This document shows positions 47,388 through 55,959 of a stretch of DNA of 64,000 nt, piece after piece. Source of the stretch: Defluviimonas salinarum (lineage in GTDB: Bacteria; Pseudomonadota; Alphaproteobacteria; Rhodobacterales; Rhodobacteraceae); contig NZ_JAPDOG010000014.1 in assembly GCF_026013545.1 (NCBI RefSeq), positions 1 to 64,000 on the forward strand. The letters are read 5' to 3'. Below the pieces are notes generated by a model. The model searched no databases. It saw nothing but the letters and a program-made list of their open reading frames with translations, and was not told the DNA's origin. Both the position numbers and the translations under genes were made by a program. Position 1 is the first letter of the stretch, and each line of letters opens with the position of its first letter.

Positions 47388-47427
47388 TTCTCCTCCGATC
47401 CTCCAGGGGAACGGAAGGAGATGCGTC

Positions 47428-48075
47428 ATGCTGGTCAGGATCGTCGGCGCGGCAGGTCAGAGCCCCTGGGAGGCGTTCCCCACTCTCCAGGCCGCCATCC
47501 GCTTCAAGAAGGACCGCCAGCTCGACGCGGGATGGACGATCTCCGACGAGCGTCCGGTCGCCTTCCGCGATCCGCTCCATGACCCGCTCCTCGAGATCGG
47601 CATCCTGATCCAGGACGGATTGCGGCCGATCTGGCGCGCAACCCAGTATGACCGGCTTCTCAATCGCGAGACGGCCGGCATGCCGAAAGCCGATTGCGAG
47701 GGCCTTGCACGCGAAACCGCTCTCGTGGTGCTCGACCTGCTCGATTATGCCGGCCATGCCGGCTGGCAGGCGCGCTACGGCCAATTCCGGCATGACGGGC
47801 GCGAGACGGGGCATGCCTGGCTTCGCCACGAGAGCGGCGTCATCCTCGATCTTGCGGGCGAGCAGTTCGGCATGCAGCCGATCATGGTCGTCGAGCCCGG
47901 CAGTCCGCACCGTATACGCTACGATGACGCCTGCGCGGCGGTTTTCGACGTGCTGGCCCTGCGCCGCGCGGACTGGCTCGACCGCTGCGGAAGCGATCTC
48001 GTCCGCCGGATCGCGGAGATCCGGCCGGAGATGCCGGCGGCTGCTCGTGATGAGCTCGAACCGGCAGGTCCCTGA
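47428..48075 (+). CDS. hypothetical protein, 215 aa (paralogue of the 49756 gene)
   Basis: Unrecognised family, but clearly related to the protein at 49756-50553. Both have an N-terminal strand-turn (VRIVGAAGQSPWEAFPTLQA here), a FKKDRQLDAGWTISDERP type segment, and a later HAWLRHESGVILDLAG element. The architecture HAWL..G.ILDL recalls enzymes with a His/Asp pair, but no catalytic family is identified. The ATG follows GGAAGGAG. It has its own motif. Confidence 0.7.
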   Translation: MLVRIVGAAGQSPWEAFPTLQAAIRFKKDRQLDAGWTISDERPVAFRDPLHDPLLEIGILIQDGLRPIWRATQYDRLLNRETAGMPKADCEGLARETALVVLDLLDYAGHAGWQARYGQFRHDGRETGHAWLRHESGVILDLAGEQFGMQPIMVVEPGSPHRIRYDDACAAVFDVLALRRADWLDRCGSDLVRRIAEIRPEMPAAARDELEPAGP

Positions 48076-48185
48076 TCCGGCAGCACCGGACGGGCCGGCA
48101 GGAACCTGTGGACAGGCGGGTCTCCCGGCTGGGAATGCGAAATTCGAACAAGTATCATCCGGTCGACAAAGACAAGGCGACACCC

Positions 48186-49421
48186 ATGAGCAAGTTCGAC
48201 ACCCCGATCCCGGCCGGCCTGATGCCGCATATCCTGAAGCTCGCCGAGCGCGACCTCGGCGAGTTGCAGCGCGATCTCGGCATCTCCGCCCAGATGATGC
48301 GCGACATGCGCGATGGCGTCCTCGATTTCTCGCCGTTCAAGGCGGGCCGCCTGGCCGAGACCTGCTCGATCAGCCTCGACGACCTGCGCCGCAAGGTCGA
48401 GGAAATCGCGCGGCGGCCGATCAGGGTCGAACTCCGGGAGGGGAGCGAGGTCAACCACCCCATCCGCGGCCCGGGCCGGATCGAAGCGCTCACCACGGAC
48501 CGCGCCGACATCCGCTTCAAGGAGAAGGGCCGCCTGGTGAAGGGCATCTCGCGCCTCGTATTCGCGCCGATCGGCGATGTCGCGGCCTTCCTGGCTGCGC
48601 CGGCCGCGCCGGAGGATGAGGCTGCGAAGGAGGCCACGGAGGGGGTGTCCGCGCCGGCCGCCAAAGCGCCCATCGCAAAAGCCCCCGTTACGAAGGCCCC
48701 TGGCGCGAAGACCGCGCCAGCGGGCTATCTTCCCGTCGAGGTCGCGGCGCATGTCATCCGCAATTGCGGCCGCAGCCAGCCGAAGGTCGGCGAGGGGCTC
48801 GGCGTCAGCTCGGCGATGATCAGCCATTACGTATCGGGACGCTCGAAGGTCCCGCTCGAGCGCAAGGCCGAGCTCGCGGTGGCCTGCGGGCAGGTTCCGG
48901 CCTTTCTCGACGAGGTCGTCGCGGCCCACGCCGCCGGAGCCCCGCTGCCGATGCCAGCGGTGGAGCCCGGGCGAGCCCCGAGACCGGCGCGGGCACCCGC
49001 GGCGGTGAAACCGCAGCGCCCGAAGGCGGTCGTCAGCGAGGTGAAGCTCCGGGCGGCGCGCCCCGTGGCCGCCGTTCCGGCACCCGTTCCGGCACCCGTT
49101 CCGGCACCCGCTCCGGCACCCGCTCCGGGAGCCACACCGGTTCCCGCCAGGACTCCCGAGGCGGAATCCCCCGCCGCCAGCCATGCCCCGGTCCTGCCGG
49201 CGCCGGCCGAGGCGCGGATAGAGGCTCTGCTGACACGGGTCGAGACGCTCGAAAAGGGCCTCGCCGAGGTCGTCGCCCTGTTGTCCGCGCCCCCCGCGCC
49301 GGCGGCAATCCCTGCAGATGCCGGTGTGGTTGCGGCGGCCGGGGTTGGCCCCGGAGACGCCCCGATCCGCGACCGGATCTTCCGGGCGATCCTGCGCGTG
49401 CTCATGGAGGATCCGGCTTGA
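48186..49421 (+). CDS. hypothetical protein with two helix-turn-helix-like segments and a proline/alanine-rich linker, 411 aa
   Basis: The N terminus (LKLAERDLGELQRDLGISAQ, then MMRDMRDGVLDFSP) and a second segment near residue 195 (QPKVGEGLGVSSAMISHYVS) both look like helix-turn-helix units. The long middle is low-complexity Ala/Pro, including a tandem PVPA repeat. A C-terminal coiled coil (EARIEALLTRVETLEKGLAE) could drive oligomerisation. It may be a DNA-binding scaffold, for example for segregation or nucoprotein organisation, but no family is recognised. A TGCGAAATT variant lies 51 nt upstream. Confidence 0.7.
   Translation: MSKFDTPIPAGLMPHILKLAERDLGELQRDLGISAQMMRDMRDGVLDFSPFKAGRLAETCSISLDDLRRKVEEIARRPIRVELREGSEVNHPIRGPGRIEALTTDRADIRFKEKGRLVKGISRLVFAPIGDVAAFLAAPAAPEDEAAKEATEGVSAPAAKAPIAKAPVTKAPGAKTAPAGYLPVEVAAHVIRNCGRSQPKVGEGLGVSSAMISHYVSGRSKVPLERKAELAVACGQVPAFLDEVVAAHAAGAPLPMPAVEPGRAPRPARAPAAVKPQRPKAVVSEVKLRAARPVAAVPAPVPAPVPAPAPAPAPGATPVPARTPEAESPAASHAPVLPAPAEARIEALLTRVETLEKGLAEVVALLSAPPAPAAIPADAGVVAAAGVGPGDAPIRDRIFRAILRVLMEDPA
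49077..49130 (+). repeat. 12-bp tandem repeats encoding PVPA/PAPA
   Basis: GTTCCGGCACCC and its variant GCTCCGGCACCC repeat about four to five times in frame within the 48186 gene. Such repeats are prone to length change by slippage. Confidence 0.75.
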
Positions 49422-49428
49422 CCGGAAG

Positions 49429-49437
49429 TGCGAAAAC
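49429..49437 (-). promoter_or_regulatory. TGCGAAAA motif (reverse form)
   Basis: TGCGAAAAC 65 nt before tRNA-Arg, in reverse orientation to it. Confidence 0.35.
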
Positions 49438-49501
49438 GGAATTAATTCAATCCGACGCCGGCCGCCGGAGATGGAAAGTCTCCCCGGCCGCCGGCACGAG
49501 C

Positions 49502-49579
49502 CGGCGCGTAGCTCAACCGGATAGAGCAGCCGCCTTCTAAGCGGCAGGTTTTGGGGTTCGAGTCCCTCCGCGCCGGCCA
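49502..49579 (+). tRNA. tRNA-Arg(TCT), second copy
   Basis: 78 nt, loop CTTCTAA, perfect acceptor CGGCGCG / CGCGCCG, encoded CCA. It lies far from the main array and differs from the Arg(TCT) at 28062, so it was gained or moved separately. Confidence 0.92.
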
Positions 49580-49690
49580 GCGCCCACCGATCCGGACGGC
49601 TCCGACGGTCTTGCACAGTGGTATGGCAAACCAGCGTCAATTCGCCTATGACGGGATTCGCACGGCAAGATTGCACCTTTCGGCCAGTGA

Positions 49691-49699
49691 TGCGAAAAT
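49691..49699 (-). promoter_or_regulatory. TGCGAAAA motif (reverse form)
   Basis: TGCGAAAAT 57-65 nt before the 49756 gene, followed by an AT-rich stretch (GTTATGATAG). Confidence 0.4.
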
Positions 49700-49755
49700 G
49701 TTATGATAGAAAAATTGGTCACACGGCACAGCCGACGGAACGAGGGCAGAAACGC

Positions 49756-50553
49756 ATGACTGAGCATCTCCGGCGGCCCAGCCAGCCGCGGCGGGCCTCC
49801 CTCACCGGCGCCCACGGCGAGAACGTGATCGACAGGGCTGCGATCTCGATCGTCAGGGCTGGCAGCAACAGCGTCTGGACCGGTTTTCAGAGCATCCCCG
49901 ATGCGCTCCGTTTCAAGGCGGAGAACGGGCTCGATCATAGCTGGCGCGTCTCCGACAAGCGGGGATCCGGCCCGGAGGTCTGTCTGGACCACGATCGGCC
50001 CGAACCTGTCGCCGACACGATGCTCCTGATCGGATCGATGATCCGCGATCACGCGATGCCGCTTGTCGCGCATCTCGGCCGGGCCTTCCCGGCAGGCGCA
50101 GCGCCGTTTCCCGGCCATGATCTCACCGCTTTCGCGGCAACCCTGCTCTTCGAACAGGGCCTTGCCGCAAGCCGGGATCCCGGCCGCTGGACGGCGGTGA
50201 AGGGGCGGATCTGGTCGCCGGACGGTGCCCGCACCAGGCGCGGCGGCGCTTGGCTCAGATCCGACGATGGCCATATCCTCGATCTCGCGGCGACCGGCGA
50301 TCCGTCCGGGCTGGCTTTTGGCCATGCCGAGAGCGAGCCGATGCAGCATTACATCGAGACGGGCTTGCTGCACAGCGGCGCGGATTCGCCGATGGTGCGG
50401 ATCTGGCGGGCCGAGATCGCCGGCCCGGAGGATGGCGAGACCATCGATACGGTCGGCCTTCGCCTGCAGCGCCTGCGCGACCGTATCGACCACCTGCTTT
50501 CCTCCTGTGACGCATTTCCCTCCCGGCAGGGCCCGGACACCCCCGGGGTGTGA
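49756..50553 (+). CDS. hypothetical protein, 265 aa (paralogue of the 47428 gene)
   Basis: ATG 49756 has CAGAAACGC before it, a weak site. Compared with its paralogue it has an extra N-terminal 25 residues and a longer middle. Shared elements are ISIVRAGSNSVWTGFQSIP, LRFKAENGLDHSWRVSDKRG and GGAWLRSDDGHILDLAATG. The shared HSWRVSD/GWTISDE and AWLR/ILDLA blocks define an unnamed family present twice within 3 kb, each copy near its own motif. Function unknown. Confidence 0.7.
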   Translation: MTEHLRRPSQPRRASLTGAHGENVIDRAAISIVRAGSNSVWTGFQSIPDALRFKAENGLDHSWRVSDKRGSGPEVCLDHDRPEPVADTMLLIGSMIRDHAMPLVAHLGRAFPAGAAPFPGHDLTAFAATLLFEQGLAASRDPGRWTAVKGRIWSPDGARTRRGGAWLRSDDGHILDLAATGDPSGLAFGHAESEPMQHYIETGLLHSGADSPMVRIWRAEIAGPEDGETIDTVGLRLQRLRDRIDHLLSSCDAFPSRQGPDTPGV

Positions 50554-50570
50554 CGCGCATTTCCATTCGT

Positions 50571-50579
50571 TTTTTCGCA
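50571..50579 (+). promoter_or_regulatory. TTTTTCGCA motif
   Basis: Exact copy followed by TATGC, 42-50 nt before the 50621 gene. Confidence 0.62.
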
Positions 50580-50620
50580 TATGCGGCCGGAGATCCTCCC
50601 GATATCGAAGGAGGACCGGG

Positions 50621-50896
50621 ATGGGCGCATCCGGCAATGTCGTCAAGGGACCCTGGCGGGGCCGTGCGGACATGGGCGTGCCGGACGGGACGATCCTCGA
50701 TTTCGCCGCGGACCGTCTGGGCGGCGCGCCTTTGCGCGTCATCGCGCCCGGGGATCCGGCGGCGGAGATCTATCGCGATGGCCGTCCGGCCGCCATGCCG
50801 GATGACGGCGTCCCGGTTTGGGGCGAGGGCATAGCCGAGCGCATCGGCGAGGTGCTGCCGGCACCGGACCCGGAGACCTCACCCTGCCCGTCCTGA
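50621..50896 (+). CDS. hypothetical protein, 91 aa
   Basis: The ATG has a very strong GAAGGAGG site. The product contains DGTILDFAADRLGGAPLRVI and APGDPAAEIYRDGRPAA, which suggests a small beta-rich fold. The GTILDFA part faintly resembles the G-ILDLA element of the paralogue pair upstream, so it could be a reduced relative. No family is recognised. Confidence 0.65.
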   Translation: MGASGNVVKGPWRGRADMGVPDGTILDFAADRLGGAPLRVIAPGDPAAEIYRDGRPAAMPDDGVPVWGEGIAERIGEVLPAPDPETSPCPS

Positions 50897-50904
50897 TCCA
50901 GATT

Positions 50905-50913
50905 TGCGAAAAA
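50905..50913 (-). promoter_or_regulatory. TGCGAAAAA motif (reverse form)
   Basis: Exact reverse copy. With the direct copy at 50961 it makes an inverted pair 47 nt apart in front of galU. Confidence 0.5.
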
Positions 50914-50960
50914 CCTGTTTGCACTCGGGTAGGCATTACGGGTAATGTCCGACCAAACCA

Positions 50961-50969
50961 TTTTTCGCA
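50961..50969 (+). promoter_or_regulatory. TTTTTCGCA motif
   Basis: Exact copy whose end is 2 nt from the CGGAGA ribosome site and 14 nt from the ATG of galU. Confidence 0.65.
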
Positions 50970-50983
50970 CTCGGAGATACCGT

Positions 50984-51880
50984 ATGCCGCCGCCCCCTGT
51001 CAGGAAGGCCGTCTTTCCGGTGGCTGGACTGGGCACCCGTTTTCTGCCCGCCACCAAGTCTGTCCCCAAGGAGATCCTGACGCTCGTCGACCGGCCGCTC
51101 ATCCAATATGCGATCGACGAGGCGCGCGAGGCGGGGATCACCGAGTTCATTTTCGTGACCTCGCGCGGCAAGTCGGCGCTCGAGGACTACTTCGACTTGG
51201 CCCCCGAGATCGAGCGCAAGCTGATGAAGGCGGGCAAGCAGGATCTGCTTCATCAACTCCGCGCGACCAACATGCCGAGCGGCGCCATCGCCTATGTGCG
51301 CCAGAACCAGCCGCTCGGGCTCGGCCATGCGATCTCCTGCGCCCGCCACCTGATCGGCGATGAGCCCTTCGCCGTGATCCTGCCTGACGATGTGATCGCC
51401 GCGCAGACCCCCTGCCTCAAGCAGATGGTCGACGCTCACGCGAAGACCGGCGGCAACATGATGGCGGTCATGGATGTGCCGAAGAGCCGCATCTCGTCTT
51501 ACGGCGTCATCGACCCGGCAAGCGAGGATGGCGACATCATCCTCGCCCGCGGCCTTGTCGAAAAGCCCACAACGGAGGCCGCGCCCTCGACGCTTGCGGT
51601 CATCGGCCGCTACATTCTCACCCCTGCGATCCTTTCTAATCTCGACCGTGCCGAGCGCGGCGCGGGCGGTGAGATCCAGCTGACCGACGCGATCGCGAAG
51701 GAGGCGGTCGAGGCCGGCAATGTCCGCGGCTTCCGTTTTGACGGCATCCGTTTCGACTGCGGCTCGAAGATCGGCTTCCTCCAGGCGACCGTGGCCTTCG
51801 GCCTGTCGCGCCCCGACCTCGCCCCAGACTTCGCCCCCTTCCTCGCCGGCGTCACCGGCATGAGCATCGCAGCAGAATGA
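50984..51880 (+). CDS. galU: UTP-glucose-1-phosphate uridylyltransferase
   Basis: This enzyme makes UDP-glucose from UTP and glucose-1-phosphate for envelope sugars and glycosylation. It is a 298-residue protein with all family motifs: FPVAGLGTRFLPATKSVPKE (nucleotide-binding start), VRQNQPLGLGHA, ILPDDV, GLVEKP, GEIQLTDAI and FDCGSKIGF. ATG 50984 is chosen over the upstream GTG/ATG in frame because CGGAGA precedes it and the motif lies just before. It overlaps the next gene by ATGA. On a mobile element it may serve surface polysaccharide or DNA/protein glycosylation. Confidence 0.95.
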   Translation: MPPPPVRKAVFPVAGLGTRFLPATKSVPKEILTLVDRPLIQYAIDEAREAGITEFIFVTSRGKSALEDYFDLAPEIERKLMKAGKQDLLHQLRATNMPSGAIAYVRQNQPLGLGHAISCARHLIGDEPFAVILPDDVIAAQTPCLKQMVDAHAKTGGNMMAVMDVPKSRISSYGVIDPASEDGDIILARGLVEKPTTEAAPSTLAVIGRYILTPAILSNLDRAERGAGGEIQLTDAIAKEAVEAGNVRGFRFDGIRFDCGSKIGFLQATVAFGLSRPDLAPDFAPFLAGVTGMSIAAE

Positions 51881-52212
51881 CCGAACCCCTCACGATCGAC
51901 AAACTCGCCGACGAGGTCCGCCCGATGGCTGGCCAGGTCTGTCTCCTCTATCGTTCGGAACTCGCCCGCCTGATCGGCGTCGCCGAGGATCGGGATGACC
52001 TCTACTATGTCGTCCGGCTCAAGAGCGGCTCCGAGCCCCTGTGGCTCTCCGCGGTTGGCCATATCGACCCTCTCAAAGGGCACGTTCCCGACGAGGTCTA
52101 CGAGGGCCTGAGTGCCGTGTTTACCCTCAATGGCGCGGCGCCCGAGGAATTCCAGGTCATCCGTCACGATCCGTCCGCGGAGGACAGCGCCTCGCCGATC
52201 ATGGCCGCCTGA
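51877..52212 (+). CDS. hypothetical protein, 111 aa
   Basis: It starts inside the galU stop codon (ATGA), so it is translated with galU. The protein reads MTEPLTIDKLADEVRPMAGQ at the start and has a beta-rich middle (LYYVVRLKSGSEPLWLSAVG). No family is recognised. It ends tail to tail with the patatin gene, 3 nt apart. Confidence 0.7.
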   Translation: MTEPLTIDKLADEVRPMAGQVCLLYRSELARLIGVAEDRDDLYYVVRLKSGSEPLWLSAVGHIDPLKGHVPDEVYEGLSAVFTLNGAAPEEFQVIRHDPSAEDSASPIMAA

Positions 52213-52215
52213 TGT

Positions 52216-53184
52216 TCAGCCGGCTGCGACTTTGCCACCGATGAGGGCGAGCGCCGCATCAAGGCGCTCTTCCGGAACCGCCGCCGCGGCAGCGGCTATG
52301 ATCCGTCCCGCCTCGTGCGTGGCGAGATCGAGGCCAAGCCGCACGGCATCTGCCTCGGCGACATGTCCGTCGATGCGCAGGTAGGCGCTCCCAAGCCTTT
52401 GCTCGGCCATCCGCATCGTGATCTGCTCCTGCGCGGCGAGGACCGTTCCGAGAATCCGGTGCCCGGCCATCCAGCCGAGGATGCCGAGGTTGTCATGCGC
52501 CGGCGCCTTGAGGCGAACCGCACCGCTCAGCGCACCGATGCTCAGCATGCGGATCCAGGAAGGCGTGGCGCCATGGGCGAACTCGGCCTCGTGCAGGGCC
52601 ACGAGATCGGGGGCTGTGGCAAAGACCGCGCCGTCGGCATGGGCCTCGCCACCGACCCGGGCTGTCGGGAACATCATCGGCGCGGCCGATGTTGCCATCG
52701 CGACATCGGTGACAAGGGCGCCGGGATGGGAATCCCGCGTGAAGATCACCGGCGCGCCGTCGAGAATCCGCACCGCGGGCAACGCCACCCGGACCGGCAG
52801 GTCCGCGAGGCGCATCCCCTCCCCCGTCATCCGCGCGATCGCCTCCCGCAGAGGGGCCGCATCGTATTTCGGACGGGACAGGTGGCGCAGGAGGCTGCGG
52901 GCCGAGGCGAGTCCCAGGCCAGGACTTCCGCCGTGCGGAAAGATACGGCGGCCCTCCGTCCGGAAGGCGTGGACCAGGTCGCGCATCGGTACGCCGGCCG
53001 CGACGGCGAGGGCTATGACGCCGCCGATCGAGGTGCCTGAGACGATGTCGAAACGGTCGCGCAGCGGCCCGCCGGCTCGCCGCTCCAGCCGTTCGAGGAT
53101 GATCGCGGTGAAGAGACCCTTGTAGCCGCCGCCCGAGAGGCAGAGGATCCTGAAGGGCCGGATCTCATCGCGATGATCCTTCAT
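52216..53184 (-). CDS. patatin-like phospholipase (CapV-like)
   Basis: This is a 322-residue lipid acyl hydrolase. The oxyanion loop GGGYKG is at residues 18-23, the nucleophile elbow GTSIG at 50-54 with Ser52, and the catalytic Asp in ADGAV near 184, so the Ser-Asp dyad is intact. The start LCLSGGGYKGLFTAIILERLE is close to patatins of the CapV type, the membrane-degrading effectors of some CBASS anti-phage systems. No cyclase, HORMA or other CBASS gene is adjacent, so it may act alone. The ATG follows AGG. The next gene upstream is the Pif1-like helicase, 34 nt away on the same strand. Confidence 0.88.
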   Translation of the reverse strand: MKDHRDEIRPFRILCLSGGGYKGLFTAIILERLERRAGGPLRDRFDIVSGTSIGGVIALAVAAGVPMRDLVHAFRTEGRRIFPHGGSPGLGLASARSLLRHLSRPKYDAAPLREAIARMTGEGMRLADLPVRVALPAVRILDGAPVIFTRDSHPGALVTDVAMATSAAPMMFPTARVGGEAHADGAVFATAPDLVALHEAEFAHGATPSWIRMLSIGALSGAVRLKAPAHDNLGILGWMAGHRILGTVLAAQEQITMRMAEQRLGSAYLRIDGHVAEADAVRLGLDLATHEAGRIIAAAAAAVPEERLDAALALIGGKVAAG

Positions 53185-53218
53185 GACCTGCCGGTCCCTC
53201 CGGCTTTTTTTTCCGCCC

Positions 53219-54508
53219 TCATCCCGGCACCGGCAGCGCGTCGGCCACCTGGTCGCGCCCCGCGAGGAAAGTGCTCACGCGCTCGTCAATGAGCACGTGC
53301 TTGTCGAGGAGCGGCGCGGCGAGACTGAGGCCCGAGACCCGGGTCGCGCGGCTGAGCGCGACGTAGGCCTGACCGGCCTCGAAGATACCGCGGGGATCGA
53401 CATGGAGCCGGTCGATCGACATGCCCTGCGAGCGGTGAATGGTGATCGCCCAGCCCGGCAGGAGCGGCAACTGATGATAGCCGCCCCGGACATGGCGCTC
53501 GAAGGCCTGGCCGTTGCTGCCCGGGAGGAACTCGACGGACTCCCAGAAATGCTGCTTGACCTGGACCTCGGTGCCGTTGTCGAGGCGGACGTGGGCGATG
53601 GGCTTGCGGCTGCCGTCGCGCGAGCAGGACAGGAGCGTCCCGGTCGAGCCATTGGCATAGCCCGCCTGCAGGTCGTTGGCGCAGATGATGACCCGCGCGC
53701 CGGGCTTGAGGATCAGCTCCTGCGGCACCCGAGCGTCGCGCTCGGCAAACGAGCCGGTCAGCCGCCCCTCGATCCGGTAATGGCCGCCCGGCAGCGCCGC
53801 CATGGCGCGGGCATTGATCTCCTGGGCGGCACGGTTGGTCGAGACGAGATGGGTCGCCCCCTCGAGCGGCGGGCAGACGCGGGTGTTGATCCAGTCGAGA
53901 TCGGGGATCCGGCCCTTGCGCATCTCCTCGAGCCAGCGCGCGAAATCCCGGTCCTCGGACTGGCGGTGGTTGGTGTTGAGCACTTGCGTCTTCAGCCCCG
54001 GCCAGTAGCGGGACTGGAAGGCGAACTGGTTACTCTCGCCGTAGAGGTGCGAGATCGCCGGCAGTTCGGTCTCGGTGATCACCGGCGGAAGCTGCGCAAA
54101 ATCGCCGACGACGATCAGCTGGTAGCCGGCGAAATCCCCGAAGCCGCGCGCGGCGCCGTAGAGCCTGTCCCGGACCGCCTGGAAGGTGTCGATCCTGAGC
54201 ATCGAGATCTCGTCGATGATGAGGGTCTGGAAGCACTTGATCTTCTGGCGCAGGCGATCCGGCATCCTGAGCTCGTGCGGCCTGTGGATGTTGGCGCCGA
54301 CCTGGAAGAAGGAATGCACCGTCTGGCCGCCGATGAGCTGCGCCGCCGCGCCGGTGCTCGCCAGCCGCGCGATCGGGCGGCGCGGATGGCGGCGGACGAA
54401 CTCCTCGATGGTCGCGGACTTGCCGGTGCCAGCGCCGCCGGTGAGGAACAGCGACTCTCCAGCATCCATCCGGCTGAGCGCCTCTTCCTGATCTTCGCTG
54501 AACCGCAT
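53219..54508 (-). CDS. Pif1/RecD2-like superfamily 1 DNA helicase
   Basis: This is a 429-residue helicase. Motifs: Walker A GGAGTGKS (24-31), Walker B IIDEISML (97-104), motif III VVGDFAQLPPV (133-143), and C-terminal AITIHRSQGMS and VALSRATR. These place it with the Pif1 group that unwinds DNA and removes blocks such as G-quadruplexes, useful for GC-rich replicons. The ATG at 54508 is used; the in-frame ATG at 54589 would place two motif copies inside the gene. It is encoded upstream of the patatin and probably in one operon with it. Confidence 0.9.
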   Translation of the reverse strand: MRFSEDQEEALSRMDAGESLFLTGGAGTGKSATIEEFVRRHPRRPIARLASTGAAAQLIGGQTVHSFFQVGANIHRPHELRMPDRLRQKIKCFQTLIIDEISMLRIDTFQAVRDRLYGAARGFGDFAGYQLIVVGDFAQLPPVITETELPAISHLYGESNQFAFQSRYWPGLKTQVLNTNHRQSEDRDFARWLEEMRKGRIPDLDWINTRVCPPLEGATHLVSTNRAAQEINARAMAALPGGHYRIEGRLTGSFAERDARVPQELILKPGARVIICANDLQAGYANGSTGTLLSCSRDGSRKPIAHVRLDNGTEVQVKQHFWESVEFLPGSNGQAFERHVRGGYHQLPLLPGWAITIHRSQGMSIDRLHVDPRGIFEAGQAYVALSRATRVSGLSLAAPLLDKHVLIDERVSTFLAGRDQVADALPVPG

Positions 54509-54526
54509 CGCCTCGCCTCGCGTCCG

Positions 54527-54535
54527 TTTTTCGCA
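54527..54535 (+). promoter_or_regulatory. TTTTTCGCA motif
   Basis: Exact copy 19 nt from the helicase start (in reverse to it) and 93 nt before tmk. Confidence 0.55.
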
Positions 54536-54579
54536 CTTTACGCCAGAGTATCGTGCTGGTAATTGTTTATCAAACACCA

Positions 54580-54588
54580 TTATTCGCA
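54580..54588 (+). promoter_or_regulatory. TTATTCGCA motif variant
   Basis: One-mismatch copy 40 nt before tmk. It is in the same orientation as tmk and as the copy at 54527. Confidence 0.5.
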
Positions 54589-54627
54589 TATCGTGCCGGA
54601 TATGCGTGAAACCTGAAAGAGAGAAAG

Positions 54628-55260
54628 ATGTTCATCACCTTCGAAGGCATCGACGGCTCCGGCAAGTCGACCCAGGCGCGGCGCCTGGCCGAATACTTCC
54701 GCGCCGAGGGGCGCGAGGTCGTGCTGACCCGCGAACCCGGCGGCTCGCCCGGCGCCGAGGAGATCCGCCGGCTTCTGGTCGAGGGCGAGCCCGAGCGCTG
54801 GTCGGCCGAGACCGAGATCCTGCTCTTTACCGCGGCACGGCGCGACCACCTGGAGCGGACCGTGCTGCCGGCGCTCGAACGCGGCGCAATCGTCATCTCC
54901 GACCGCTTCGCGGATTCGACTCGCGTCTACCAGGGGGTCGCGCAGCCGGAGCTGCGCGTCCTTGTCGACAACCTGCATGATCTGATGATCGGCCGCGAGC
55001 CGGATCTGACCTTCATTCTCGACATCGACCCCGCCGAGGGCCTGGCGCGCGGCATGCACCGGCTGGCAGGCGCCGCGATCGACGAGTCGCGCTTCGAGAA
55101 GCGCGGGCTCCCCTTCCAGGAGAGCCTCCGGGAGGGATTTCTCGGCCTCGCCGCGGAATTTCCGGACCGGTTCCGCGTCATCCCGGCCGAGGGCGGGCCG
55201 GAGGAGGTCTTCGGCCGCATTGTCGGGGTGGTCGAGGCGGAGAGCCCCTGCCCCGCCTGA
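54628..55260 (+). CDS. tmk: thymidylate kinase (dTMP kinase)
   Basis: This enzyme phosphorylates dTMP to dTDP. It is a 210-residue protein of normal length. P-loop FEGIDGSGKST at residues 5-15, TREPGGSPG near 34, and the DRF motif (ISDRFADSTRVYQG) near 91-104 are all present. A Glu-rich lid follows (RFEKRGLPFQESLREGF). It complements dut at 3.7 kb; no thymidylate synthase is in the window. The AGAGAAAG site and a motif variant are upstream. Confidence 0.95.
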   Translation: MFITFEGIDGSGKSTQARRLAEYFRAEGREVVLTREPGGSPGAEEIRRLLVEGEPERWSAETEILLFTAARRDHLERTVLPALERGAIVISDRFADSTRVYQGVAQPELRVLVDNLHDLMIGREPDLTFILDIDPAEGLARGMHRLAGAAIDESRFEKRGLPFQESLREGFLGLAAEFPDRFRVIPAEGGPEEVFGRIVGVVEAESPCPA

Positions 55261-55331
55261 CGTCCATCCCGCGGGCCGGTCGCCGCAACGGTTCGGCCCC
55301 GCACCGAGAGATTTATCGAAAGAGAGCCAAA

Positions 55332-55946
55332 GTGTCAGTCAAGGAAGTCCAGCCCCCCGCCATCGCCCTTTCGGGGGTAGCCGCCGCGCGCATGATGGAG
55401 CACATGAACCAGTTCTCGTCGGTCCTGATCGGCGCGGGCGACAAGCCGAAGTGCGAGATCGAAGAGAAGCAACTGCGGCTGATCGCGCTCCTCATGCCGG
55501 TCGAAAGCGATGCGCTCCGGCTGATCGCGGCGCGCCTGATCACGCACTTCGTCTTCGATCCGGACAGGCTTGCTGACTACAGCCGGCTGCGCCACCACGA
55601 TATCCTTGCAAGCTACGGCTGGTTCGTTCCGGCCGATCCGGAGGCGAAGATCGACCCGGGACAGGCGGAGGGCTTTTCCGATTTCTGGCTCTTCCGGGCA
55701 ACGAACGAGATTCTCGACCGGCAGGAGGCGGCCCATGTCCCCGCCATGGCCGGGGCTTTCGCGCAAAACGACTTCCAGGTCTACGCCACCCGCGCCTGGC
55801 TGCGGCTGCAGGCCGTCCATTTCGACGTCACCCATCTCGGTCTCGTTTCGGCGATCTCGTATGCGCATTGGGGAGACGACAGGATGGCGAGCAACTACCG
55901 CCCTTGGATCGGGACGGAAACGCTCGCCGGCGCGCCTCAGCACTGA
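55332..55946 (+). CDS. hypothetical protein, 204 aa
   Basis: The GTG at 55332 has only a GAGAG-type ribosome site, about 8-12 nt upstream. It is an unrecognised soluble protein, helical at the N terminus (MMEHMNQFSSVLIG), with a Trp/Tyr-rich C-terminal half (ISYAHWGDDRMASNYRPWIG). The following small genes 55960, 56246, 56589 and 56819 run in the same direction with short gaps, so this is a probable five-gene unit behind tmk. Confidence 0.65.
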   Translation: MSVKEVQPPAIALSGVAAARMMEHMNQFSSVLIGAGDKPKCEIEEKQLRLIALLMPVESDALRLIAARLITHFVFDPDRLADYSRLRHHDILASYGWFVPADPEAKIDPGQAEGFSDFWLFRATNEILDRQEAAHVPAMAGAFAQNDFQVYATRAWLRLQAVHFDVTHLGLVSAISYAHWGDDRMASNYRPWIGTETLAGAPQH

Positions 55947-55959
55947 TGGGAGGTTCGTG

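Noticed and set aside
52216-53184. Calling the patatin gene part of a CBASS system
   Set aside because: No cyclase, HORMA, TRIP13 or ubiquitin-like gene is adjacent; only a Pif1-like helicase is next to it.
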